Shown piece by piece: positions 1 through 10,900 of a stretch of 64,000 bases of DNA (positions are counted from its first letter, which is position 1; each line of letters opens with the position of its first letter). Where the stretch lies: NCBI GenBank assembly GCA_013397935.1, contig VZRN01004722.1, forward strand, positions 1 to 64,000, given 5' to 3'. This DNA is from Dasyornis broadbenti (Eukaryota; Chordata; Aves; Passeriformes; Dasyornithidae). Position numbers and translations under genes: made by a program. The notes under the pieces are model-generated. The model made no database searches, had not been told where the DNA came from, and worked only from the letters and a program-made list of their open reading frames with translations.

Positions 1-107
1 AAAAAAAATCCCCAAAAAATCCATACCAAAAAAAAGGAGAAAAGCCCCCCAAAAACACAAAAAGAAAAAGAATAGGAATACAAACAATAATTATCCAAAG
101 AAAATAT

Positions 108-575
108 GGAAGAGGAAGAAGTAGTAGTACTAAAAAAGAATAAGAGTAAGAATAAGAATAAGAGTAAGAGTAAGAAAAAGAATAAGAAAAGAATAAGGAG
201 AAGAATAGGAAGGAGAAGAATAGGAAGAAGAAGAAGAAGAAGAAGAAGAAGAAGAAGAAGAAGACTAAGACTAAGATTACGACTAAGACTAAGAAGGATA
301 AGGTTATATAGAAGAAGAAATAGTAGTAGTAGTAGTAAACAAAACCAGGAAGAATAAGCAGCTGTCTTAGAAGAACAGGAAAATGAAAAATAAGCACAAA
401 TAGTAGTAGTAAAGCAAAAAACCAAAAAACCCACACCTAAAAAAGCACAAAAGTCCCCCAAAACCATGAAACCAAAAAGAATAAGAACAGTAATAATAAT
501 AATAGTACTAATAATAACAGTAGGATGAAGAAGAGGAAGAAGTAGTACTAAAAAAGAATAAGAATAAGAATAAGA
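108..575 (+). repeat. Diverged tandem duplication of a ~410-475 bp unit
   Basis: The same ordered landmarks occur twice. GAAGAGGAAGAAGTAGTA followed by a CTAAAAAAGAATAAG run lies at about 109-145 and again at about 530-565. Upstream of each is a C-run flanked by A-rich DNA (about 45-60 and 454-470) leading into AAAAAGAATA. Downstream, AGAGTAAGAGTAA appears near 160 and near 633, and a GAA triplet run ends each copy (about 224-263 and 703-732). The offset grows from about 410 to about 475 bp, as expected if the internal simple repeats changed length after duplication. Seen directly; copy boundaries are approximate. Confidence 0.6.
224..263 (+). repeat. (GAA)n triplet microsatellite
   Basis: Uninterrupted GAA/AAG triplets over about 40 bp inside the A/G-rich block. 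It is a pure purine strand. Confidence 0.9.
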
Positions 576-610
576 ATAAGAATAAGAATAAGAATAAGAA
601 TAAGAATAAG
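554..610 (+). repeat. (AAGAAT)n hexamer microsatellite
   Basis: About 9.5 perfect copies of AAGAAT, the cleanest hexamer array in the A/G-rich block. The minus-strand reading frame across it is a run of isoleucine and leucine codons made by the repeat. Confidence 0.93.
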
Positions 611-691
611 CACAAGAAAAAGAACAGAAGAAAGAGTAAGAGTAAAAATAGAATCAGAATAAGAATAGAAACAAAAAAAAAGAAGAAAGGA

Positions 692-732
692 AGATGAAGA
701 TGAAGATGAAGAAGAAGAAGAAGAAGAAGAAG
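692..732 (+). repeat. GATGAA / GAA triplet microsatellite
   Basis: Three GATGAA-type units pass into about ten GAA triplets and end at the unique sequence beginning GCAGCCCTG. This is the 3' edge of the A/G-rich block. Confidence 0.85.
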
Positions 733-735
733 CAG

Positions 736-843
736 CCCTGATGGAGAGCATCAAAGGGACACCGTTGACCTGCATGGATTAGTGAGCTTTTCTACTTCCT
801 CTGTCTGTGTCACTCCCTCTCTCTTGCCCCACCAGTTTTCTAA
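736..843. other. Unique bridge between purine and pyrimidine tracts
   Basis: About 100 bp of ordinary mixed sequence separates the A/G-rich block from the C/T tract. From about 786 the + strand is already pyrimidine-biased. No gene or motif is seen. Confidence 0.6.
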
Positions 844-862
844 TTTTCTTTCTTTCTTTCTT

Positions 863-926
<64 letters not shown>

Positions 927-958
927 TTTCTCTCTTTCTCTCTTTCTCTCTTTCTCTC

Positions 959-999
<41 letters not shown>

Positions 1000-1226
1000 T
1001 TCTCTCTCTCTCTCTTTCTCTCTTTCTTTCTTCTCTTTCTCCCTTTCTCTCTTTCTCCCTTTCTCCCTTTCTCCCTTTCTCTCTTTCCTTCTTTCTCTTT
1101 CTCCCTTTCTCCCTTTCTCTCTTTCCCTCTTTCCCTCTTTCTCCCATTCTCTCTTTCTCTCTTTCCCTCTTTCTCCCTTTCTCTCTTTCCCTCTTTCCCT
1201 CTTTCCCTCTTTCCCTCTTTTTTTCT
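844..1226 (+). repeat. Polypyrimidine (CT/CTTT/CCCTTT)n tract
   Basis: 383 bp of C and T on the + strand with a single purine, an A at 1146. The uninterrupted run 844-1145 is 302 bp. The motif drifts from CTTT at the start to CT dinucleotides and CTCTTT in the middle, and to CCCTTT and TCCCTCTT in the last 180 bp. Long frames on both strands here (Ser/Leu/Phe on +, Lys/Arg/Glu on -) are repeat translation, not genes. Homopurine-homopyrimidine tracts of this kind can form triplex (H-DNA) structures; whether this one does is inference. Confidence 0.96.
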
Positions 1227-2185
1227 GCTAAATAAACCCACATTAAAACTGGAATGACTTGGAAAGTAGGAAGGTGAGCCTTCCCCCTGCCCAGCTGCAC
1301 AAGGGATAACGACTTCACAGTGATGTGGCAAGAGCTAAACCATTATACTTCAAAAACCTTTCAACATTTTTTAGATGGGAGTTGCCATAAGCGTGAAAAC
1401 AAAGTCAGTGTCACCATCATGCTGTCCAAGTCCGACAGCTCAGAGAGAGCCAGAGATGAAAAGTCTTTGGAATTGGTCACTTTAAGCATGCTCTGGACCC
1501 AGGGGATCCTGTTCCTTAATGTTAATGTTTAGTTTGTGGTAGTTTATATCTTGGGTACCAGTGAGAAATCAGCAAGGAGGAAAAGCTATGTGAGTGTACA
1601 TTCTCTAACATGTACACACGTAATTAATCACTTCACACAAACCCTGGAAATCCTGCAGAGAAGGTGCAGTTACAGCAACAGGACATGGCCCTTTTGAAGA
1701 GGTATTTGTTGTGCTTTTTTGGCGTGTGTGTGGTGGTTTTAAATGAGGAAGCCTTATTATATTAATAACTCAGGAAGCAGTAAATAAATAAAATGTGAGA
1801 CAGTTAATCTAAATTTAAGTGCCAGGGCTTGAGTCCAACTTTGGAGGATAACACAGGAAGCTCCAAAACTTGTAGTGCTCTTTGCAGAGAGAGTTTATCT
1901 CAGTGTGTCTGTCTGACACTGAGGGATAGGGGGCCCTGGGCTGATGGTTTGTGCAGCTGGGGCAGCCCAGAGGGATGGTTTTGGCAGCTAAGAAAGGTCC
2001 CTGCCCCTCCACCCACCTCAACAGGAGCTGTGAGAGTTTTCAAGCTGACTGTCGCTTATGGATTATTTCACTTTCCAGGAGGGGAAGACCAACAGGAAAG
2101 GAAATCTTGAGTGGTGTGCTCTCTGCTTCTTCTGGATGAGGCTTGAACCTTCCTCTGTCACAGAGTTTCATGACACTAGTCAGTG
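1227..2185. other. Single-copy sequence, no gene seen
   Basis: Mixed sequence with overlapping frames on both strands at 1815-2267, none longer than 93 codons and none recognisable. The stretch 1850-2130 is richer in G and C than its surroundings. I see no convincing splice-site pair or transposon signature. Confidence 0.5.
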
Positions 2186-2244
2186 GAGATCATCAGATAT
2201 TTTGAGATCATCAGATATTTTGAGATCATCAGATGTTTTGAGAA
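2186..2244 (+). repeat. 18-bp minisatellite, 3 units
   Basis: Three head-to-tail copies of GAGATCATCAGATATTTT (2186-2203, 2204-2221, 2222-2239); the third has A to G at one position. A broken fourth unit starts GAGA. The unit is a multiple of three, so a frame through it repeats Leu-Arg-Ser-Ser-Asp-Ile, but nothing else suggests coding. Confidence 0.92.
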
Positions 2245-5200
2245 TCTGTGGTAACAAGACGTATTGATGGCTGCTCTTGTTGATGTGCTTGCAAGAAAAA
2301 TGATTAATGTTTAATGTAAAAGCTCAGAATTGGGGTTTATCACACTTAGTTTTCTATGAGTGCATTGCCTCCAATGGACACTTTGATATGTATAGTAGGG
2401 CAAAAGATGAAACTTGCAATAAAAAACCCACCTGTAATGTTCTGCTTGAATGAATGTTAGCTAGAGATAGTAAATTCTGAAAGCTACTCACAAGTGCAAT
2501 TAAATTCCTTGAAGTAATGACTCCATAGGGAATAAGCTGCTTTAAAGAGAAAAATGACTTTACACTCCCTCCTCCTGTTTAAGGAGCCGCAGGTGTATCT
2601 AATATCCCTTCCAGGCCATTCTTTGCCCAAAGGTTCTTGTGAGATTTGGTACTCTTCAAGTGACTAGTATCTTCACACTGGAATTTGTGCAATAATCTGT
2701 GTGCAGAGTCCAAGGTGTTCTGTAGGAATTGACTGAGGGAGGTTGTTCAGATGTTTTATTATTTCAGCAAGTCCCAAAGATCTGTAAAGTAGCAGGGATC
2801 CTGAAAATAATAGGAACAATGTAGTATGTAGGAGGAGAAGAAAGGCCACTAGAGGCCAATAGGGCTCCCTTAATAAAATTGTGTGGTACAACATACAACT
2901 TTGTGAAATATTTAATATTTTACAAGAATGTCATTAAAATAGGTGTGTTAAACTAAGGCAAAAGTCAACAAAGTTTAAAGACTTAGGTTTTGGTCTGTAA
3001 TTACTGCAATTTCATCAATATTTTTGAGTTGTGGCTTTGTCAATCAAATATGTATTTCTTTCTGCTGTGTTTCTGGGTTTTTTGTTTCTTTTTAAAATAA
3101 ACTGTAGATCCAGCTTGGTTTGGGGTTTTTTTGTTTTTGTTTTTTTTTGTTTGAAGTTTTTGTGAGAGCAAAAATAAGTTCACATTCCCTTGCATTTGAA
3201 ATTCTCAGTGACTCAGACTCCTTGTATCTCCTCTGACAAAACGCTGCAAAAGGAGTGGTGGAAAGTGAGCCAGTAGGTTTTCTAAAGGAATATTTCCAAT
3301 ATGGTGCCACAAAAGTACTTTTTGGCTGTTTTTATGATGCTCTTTCTTTCCAGCTCTTAGGGACCTGACTTTGCTTTCCTTTCCTCTGCCCCTCACATTT
3401 GCATTGATGTGTGCAAATATGCAGATATGGAAACAAACATAAACACATTTATTTATATGCAAAACTATCACAAATGGTGCCATTTGTAGCATGTCACTTG
3501 TGTTCTCTAAAACTGTAATTCCACTTCATTTTTTGGCCAATTTCTAGGTTGTTCCTCTTCCACCCCAACATTGAAAACTTCTTGGTCTTTCAGTGATTTT
3601 ATTCTGGAGCCACAGTAGTCACCAGGAGAAAAATATGTTCTTTTGCTTTACGGATTTGGAGCTCTTTTTTTGTGTAGTATCTGCCAACACTTAATTTAAA
3701 AATATTTCAAGCTTCCTATATTGAATTTCTGGAAGTTTTCCAGCTGATATTAACGCTTTTTCAGAGGCATTGCTTCAAATTTGTGAAATATATTATTTCA
3801 TTTGTGGTTGCTGTGCTAAGATTAATCACAGTTGTTGCCGTGAGTGAGAATTACGTACATTTCTGACATGTCTTTTGACAGCAGGTGTGTACCAATAAGA
3901 CAAACTTTTATGTTGTGACTCCCTTCCTGCTTTTCCCTGAGTCTTGTTTCACCAGGCTTTGATTCACACTCATACAAAAAGAAAATGAAATGTATTTTCT
4001 CATCTCCTGCATCAAATACATTTCAGAGGAACGGAAGCCATTAAATATGTTTTGTGCTCGTGTTAGGCAGACAAATGTTTTTGATTTCCTTTCCTGTTAT
4101 GTGATATAGTCCTGAAAAGGAAAAGATTCAGCTTATTAGAGTCACTTCATTATTTTCTTACACTGGAAAAGACTCTAACAATGCTACTTGATATTGAATC
4201 CACTTTTCTGCAGTTACTCTGACCCTGGCTTCGTCTTATAGGAATTTTACCTTTTTCTTGCCCCAGCTGTCAAGTGACGAATAAGGCTACATGAGAGAAA
4301 TGCTTCCACACCAGAGCTCAGGATTTCACCAGTTTCTTTGACAGATCTGTGACTTTAACATGCAAAATATTTTTAAATCTTCGCTTTTAAAATCTTCATT
4401 CCTGCTTGATTGTAGGATGTCTGCAGCAAAAATAATTTTCATGTGTGAAAGGCCTGAGATTATAATTTGGATTAATATGCATTATTATTTAGCTCAAATA
4501 CTTTTAGGAACTCATTTTATGCAGGTTTCCTGGGCTACCTACAGAGGATTGCTAACATAAGTTTTCACTTGTTGTAAAAAATTGTTGCTTTTGTAGAACA
4601 GTAACTATAAGTAAAGAAACAAACTGCTAGTGGTTGCATGTACCAGAGTAATTTTTAAAGATTTCTTAGTCAAATGTCTTTGTTTATTGGATAAACAAAT
4701 GTATTTGTTTAGTGATTTCATGCAACACTAAGGATTTAAAGATTCTGTAAAATGTTTTCTCAACCATGAGAAAGTTACCATTTCTTTCTGTTATGATCAT
4801 TGTTTGCATTGTAGACATGACCAAGAGCACAGAGAGAGTAAGTGGCAGAATTTGGGCTTAAAGATTCTCAATGTTCATGTCAAGGTATTCACTGTATTCC
4901 CAGGCAAAATAAATAAACAATTGTAAACCAAAGCAAAAGAAGAGATGTAAGACTATTGAAGCAGAGAAATATGACTAAAATGCCATGTGAAGTGGGATAA
5001 AGTTCAAAAGAAATTTAGGTGTTTCCACTTAGGTGTAGTCATCTCCTGATCCAGGATTTACAGTTTGGGTGGAATGGACCTAACCGAGAAGCAAATTTCT
5101 CTTTTAATGCAAGTTTATGAATTTCTATGCAAAGAGCTGTATATAGTTAAGGTATTGAGGGTTATCTTGAATGTAGATTTGGAACATGGAAAATTAATGT

Positions 5201-7920
5201 TGCTAAATCATGCCTATGGTACAGTGGTCATATAGGGCCACTGACAGGTGAGATTTTAGGAATTCAGCTTAAGAGAAGGTTCAGGGAATGAAGTGTTGCT
5301 CTCTGCCAAGGTCCGAATAATTCAGGTTTATTTTTTAAATGTCTTAATGGCCCAAATTGTAATGTTTCCAGCTGGTTGTGCGAAATATGTACGTATTAAC
5401 GAATTAACTTTTGGGGACCCAATTAATATGTTGGCTTCTTCCTCTGAGGATGCTACATTGATCTATTGTTTTAACTTATTCAAAGTAAGACCACAGGCGA
5501 TATCTATGACATTTTTGCAGGTTCTTTTAGTAGCTACATTTCGCAGTCTGGGAAGAAGTGTGCTTGCAAAATGCTGTTACAGGTATTTTCAGCCACAGGT
5601 ATTTCCTTTGTCCAAGCTACTTCTGAAAAGCAAAGGTGCCTCTCTATGAACATTCAAGGCTAAATTAATTCTGTGTTTGTGCTGAACAAAGAGATCCAGA
5701 AGGGATTCACAGAGACATGGAGAAATGCATCACTGATTTCAGTTCAGAACAGACTCTTCTAAATGAACATCCTTATACACCCAGGCTGGCATGTTCAGTG
5801 CCATGCACCAGAGTTAAATATAACTCTGAAACGTAGTATTTAATTTACATGAAAAAAAAAAATATTGGTCTTCACCCACAGAATATTCCCAAAGAGAGGA
5901 AAGGTACCTTTTGGTTAATTTGAAGAAAGTGTGGATGGTGGGGCTTTGACAAGATCTGCGGAAATTTGCTGTCCCAAAGGAGAGCAAGAGAAGATGCTTA
6001 GAGTTTCTGCATGGGCAAAGAATGTTTTATCAAACCTTTATGTTTCATGGCAAGAGGACTAATTCTTCTTGCTCTGTGTCATGTTAGATTTTTAAAATTA
6101 AACCGTAATCTTCAGAAAGCATCTTTATGTGCATTGCTCATATAGGAAAAAATAAAGAGGCGATGTGGTGGAAAATGTAGCCAATGAGACTGAAATTTCT
6201 CAATTCTTGTGGTACTGCAAAAATATAGTCTCTTTCAGGATCCCTGTCTTCAGGTTTTCCTCTGGTTTATTTTAGGGGGTTTATTTTTGGGGTCAGAAGT
6301 GAGTTACAACTCTTCATGATGCAGTGGCACCACAAATCCTGTCTGCAGGTGGCCTGGAAGAAGGAGGCAATAATTTTAATAAGTCTTTTCTAACAATGAG
6401 AATATTATCTTTGTAACATGTAAGCCATCAGCACTCCCACTCTTGAATTTGTTGTTACTGTTGTTGTCATTGTTATTTGTGTTGTTTCTTTGTTTGTTTG
6501 GTTTTTAAAAAACTTTTGGAGAACTATGGTCAGGAAATTTTAATTGCAAATGAGTGTATTCATTTTGCCAAATTTCTAACACCCCTAAACATAAGGAGTT
6601 TAAAAGTTTGGTTAGAGCTAAAATGTTATTGAGCTTATGTTTTTCATGAGTGATCACATTGAAAAAAAAGAGAAAGAAAAGCTCATGGGAAATCCAAAGT
6701 ACAAATTTAAAAGTATATTAGAAAGATGATGGGGCAGTTAAAAAAAAAAAAAGGTAGATGACTCTCTCCTTTCCCATAAAACCAGGTAGAGAGAGACAAG
6801 AAATCCACATCTCAAATTACACAGAATTCATTTTGCTTAGCAATTTGAAGGAATGCATACGTGATTCTGTACATTATTTACACATAATTATTGACACAAA
6901 AGCCTCTGTTTTTAAATGGAATAGTTCTTGGGAAAGAAAATGATGTAAATTAAAGGAATGAAGTTTTATATATTCATGCTAGTTTGAAAACCCAAACAAT
7001 TGTCAGGGAGGATTGCAAGGTGGGGACTTTTTAGCATTCATCCATTCTGGCTATTAATGATTATCCTAAGCTCTGTGGAATTCAGGGATGATCAGAAATG
7101 ATCAAGAAACTGAAAGTTTAGCTGTACGGCTGCTAGACAAAACAGAAAATAATAATATGGTTTGAATGGGGTTTAATCATTCTGAAAGTATTTGGAGGAA
7201 GACCCCATGGGGATTTTGACTGTATTTTTTGTGTACATCTGATTCCATGTCCAGATTCTACCTGTTTGCATCTGGAGGCATTATTTCCCTAAGTAATCCA
7301 GAAGTGTCTCCCCTCAGGATGACAGAATGGGGAAGGTCTCCTTTGTTCAACATTTAACCAGGCCTCAGACACTTGCAACCTAAATTTTCACAGCTAATTT
7401 GGTTTCTGTGCTAGAAAGAAAGACAAACTGAGCTATGATGTCTGGCTGCAGCTGACAATTGTAAGTGACCTGTGAAAGGAGGTTCCCAAATTCAATGTAA
7501 ATTCAGTGATAAATAACTCAGTTTATCCACATTTAAATACCCTCTGAATTTAATAACATGATAAGGCAATTTCTTTGAGAAAACACATTTCTCTGCAATA
7601 GTTTATGGCTATTTTAGTAGCCCTTGTCCTTTTCTGGATGATAGCAACTCAGCTTTTGGATGTTGTTTATTTTTTCAATTGTCCAGTATAGCCAGAGCTG
7701 TTTGGTAGCAGGGGGAGTGGAGTGTGGTGTGTATCACTTATGCCAGATTTAAAATGGGAGCTGGAAAGTCACTGCAACAAGGAGAGGTCTTATTTTATTT
7801 CCAGGGGCTACATTGCATACTCTGCATAAAGATTTGGGAGTGCTTGGCCAACACTGGGCTCTGTGGCCCACTCACTACTTCTACATTGTATTTTTTTAAG
7901 TTTAAAAACGTTTAATTTTG
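2245..7920. other. AT-rich single-copy sequence, no gene seen
   Basis: About 5.7 kb of AT-rich DNA without a recognisable transposon or gene. Low-complexity spots are a T/G-rich patch near 3110-3160, a GTT-rich patch near 6450-6510 and an A-run near 6739-6751. The longest frame (5293-5649, +, 118 codons) has no motif I recognise, and its composition matches its surroundings. Most likely intron or intergenic DNA. Confidence 0.5.
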
Positions 7921-10900
7921 GCCATGGAATGCACTTTGGAGAAACATTGCTTTCTAATTTTCCTCCCACAGTCCAATCTGCGTTTGCTCAGCAGCTCTGT
8001 GGTTTCCCTCTCTAGTGAAGTGCTCAGTTGTGTAGAGAGGGAAAGAGATACTTTGAAAGCTTTTACCACCTTCTCTCTCCAGGATTTAATTTGAAATCCT
8101 GATACTCTTCCTGACTACATTTGCCTGCTGCAGAATTTGGAATTTTGGATTTTGGTATGTCAAGAGAAATCATCAGTGTGTATATCTCCAGACATATGGA
8201 TCCTATTTGCCACCTCAAAAGATAGTTTATTAAAATACTGAATAAATAAAAATAAATTACCAGGTGAGCAGCAAAAAATGTTACCTGATTAATTTTTTTT
8301 GTGACGATGAAGGCGGGTACAGAATAAGGTCACAGCATGTCCAGGGAAAATAATTTCCAGGTTCAAATGAGGAATCAGCAGATCTCCAAGAAAATGTGTA
8401 ACTCACATCCACCTCAACCATGAATAAAGACTGTAACCAGGTAATTGTCATAACAGTTGTTATTTCAACGGTATTCTTGAGTCTAGAACCATTGTATGTA
8501 GAAGTTGTACTTGATAAAAGTCTTTGTCTAAAAGTCTAATAATTCTGTAAAATTAAAAAAAAAATTAAATTATCTATCTGCTTTCAATAAATATTTACAT
8601 GCTTAGTATTTCATTCCCACATAATAAACTCAGAGGAATTCCAAGACACCCAGAGACTGGTAAGAATCCATGAAACATAAGTGTAACACAATTCATACAA
8701 TAGAAATAAAGCCACATACTCATGCTGCATGAGCTGAATGTTGTGGTATGTCTGGAAATTAAGAGTGCTCTGGGGATATTTAGAGAAAAACACATTTTGC
8801 TTTGTGGAATGCAAGAATTATTAATTCATAATCTCCTTCTAATTGAATTTCCAAACCACATAGATTAGCAATATATTTCTGATATCTTGATTCATCGTAG
8901 TGCAGCTGACTTTGCCAGCCTGTACTTGGCAATTTTCAAAGAATCCTTCATACTGGTGAAGTTTCACAGGGGAAAAAGAAAATAAGATTTAGAGCGTGAA
9001 AATTCTTAACAAGGTTGGAAGCCTATCCTCCACTTTTTTATAAAATGATTTTGACATGGTTGCTACATACTGAGAGATGTACTGTGGTTTGTGGCTTGGA
9101 TTTCCATGCACTTTTATGCTTCGCTATTTTCTTTCCTGGTGGCTTTTCAAGATACCAGAAAATTAAATATCTATGGGTCTGTAATTTTTTTGGTAGGATG
9201 CAGGGGTGAGGGGGTCTGTTGCAGCTTGGACCAAATGCGTGACATTGTTTCTGATTAGGATACCGCCACGTACATCTTATGTACATAAAGGTTTTAGGAA
9301 GATTTTTACTGTTTTCTCCTCATGGATTTCCTCTCTTAAGAGGCTGCTGCAAAGCTGTGGCTGAAAACAAACAAGTTTTCATGCTCTGGGTGTGGGGCAG
9401 TAAGTCAACTGCTTCTCCAGTAGTTGTAGTGTTTCTATAATGTGAATATATTTACCTTTATCAGTCATATTTATAATCTCATAACAATTTTTTTTCCTGG
9501 CAAGATGCATTTCACATAAAACGAAGTTGATTGGAATTGACTTTAACTATGTTGCTGCTTTCTAAGTGAATACCTTTCATATCAGTCTTTCACACATTTT
9601 ATTTAGATCAAAATCATGCTAACTGGGCTATGATTTCCCATGGTATGTTGTGTGTGCTTATTAAATTCTAGCACAATATTCTTTTTTTTCCCTAGACCTT
9701 TGAAATTTCATCATCATTCAGAACTTTGTTAAAGGTAATTTTCTCTAGATGTAAGGAGATCAGTTATTCCCTTTATGTTATTGATGCTTTTGTTATAATA
9801 AGTAACAGTTATTACTTTTACCTTAACAACCTCCGTGACTGGTAGCAGGATATCTCTCTGCAGTATCTACTTCTTCAATGAGATGACATGAGACCTCTTT
9901 CCTACTGCATTGTGATGGACATCATTCTTATATGGGATTGGATAGAGTCACAAGGTATGATTTTACCTACAATACCTCTTGCTTGACCCTAGAGGCTTAA
10001 CCCTACACCGCTGTCACCTGGCCATCTCTGCGTTTGTTGCTACCAAGTGTCCCTGTTTGGCTAAAGTATTTATTTCACTTCTATCTCTTTTATTAACCAG
10101 GATTCCACTGGGAGAAACCTTCCTTCATGAGGAATTCCCAGTAATCCTTTGTGTTTCCCTTACAAGTGAACTGGTTAAGCTGAGGGAGGGAGGTGTGTGG
10201 GAGATGGATGGTGCAAAGAGCTGAGCAGAGGCCAAGGAACACAGTGAGATCACTCCAGAGCCCTACAGGAGCCTGTTCCTCACTAGAGTCTGCTTTGAAG
10301 GCTGGAGGCTTTGGTACATCTTCCCATCTGTGGTGCTTTTTCATGTTAAAGCTGATGGCAAAGATAAACAACAGGGATTTATGGTGTTTTCTACCAAACC
10401 GGCACCACAGGACTATAAAGTCAGTCTTGACTTCTGCAATTAAGAACAGTGCACTGCACATTTTTTCCATTAGTGTGAGTGTTACCACAAAAAAGATTTG
10501 TTGACCAGAAGGGAATATCCTATTCTTTGTTCAGTTACTGTTTAAAATATATTTCTTAGTGCTATTAAAGCACGGATCTCCAATTCACTTTTACATTGGC
10601 TTAAAACTGATTTTCTGAGACCTCCTCCCTGAATCACAAGTTTTTCTTCTTTCCTTTTTTTTTTTTGTTTTGTTTTTTTCACCTAAATTAATTTATTCTA
10701 GTAGAACAGATTACCCTATTTCTTTTCTCTTTTTATTGGGCCCAATCCTTTATGAAAATTTTTCCAGCCTAATTATGGCTGGGTGAACTAAACCATTTGG
10801 AGCTGTGCTTAGAACAATTTGAACTCAAATAAAAACATAGTGATAACTGCTGAAAGTCCTACAGAAGTTATTGGAGATGCAAATAACTTGAGAGGCTTGT

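Larger units (their letters stand above)
1..735. repeat. A/G-rich simple-repeat block (hexamer and triplet arrays)
   Basis: The + strand is almost entirely A and G with scattered T and few C. It contains AATAAG/AGAGTAAG-type hexamers (about 128-200 and 554-660), GAA triplets (224-263 and 703-732), GAT-GAA triplets (692-703) and short TAG triplet runs (320-336, 398-410). A reading frame of 83 codons on + is only lysine, arginine and asparagine from the repeat and is not a gene. The block holds two diverged copies of one longer unit, listed as a separate entry. The window edge cuts it, so its full length is unknown. Confidence 0.9.

Noticed and set aside
106..357. 83-codon basic frame on +
   Set aside because: Composition (Lys, Asn, Arg) comes wholly from the A/G-rich repeat.
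779..1331. Long frames of Lys/Arg/Glu (minus strand) and Ser/Leu/Phe (plus strand)
   Set aside because: They are translations of the polypyrimidine tract in several frames at once and have no non-repeat domain.
1727..2110. Possible retroviral LTR starting TGTGGTGGTTTTAA
   Set aside because: The start resembles some songbird LTRs, but I found no matching CA end, target duplication, primer-binding site or internal viral gene.
2846..2859. CTCF-like CCACTAGAGGCCAA
   Set aside because: Matches only 12 of 14 with a disrupted GGC core and has no supporting context.
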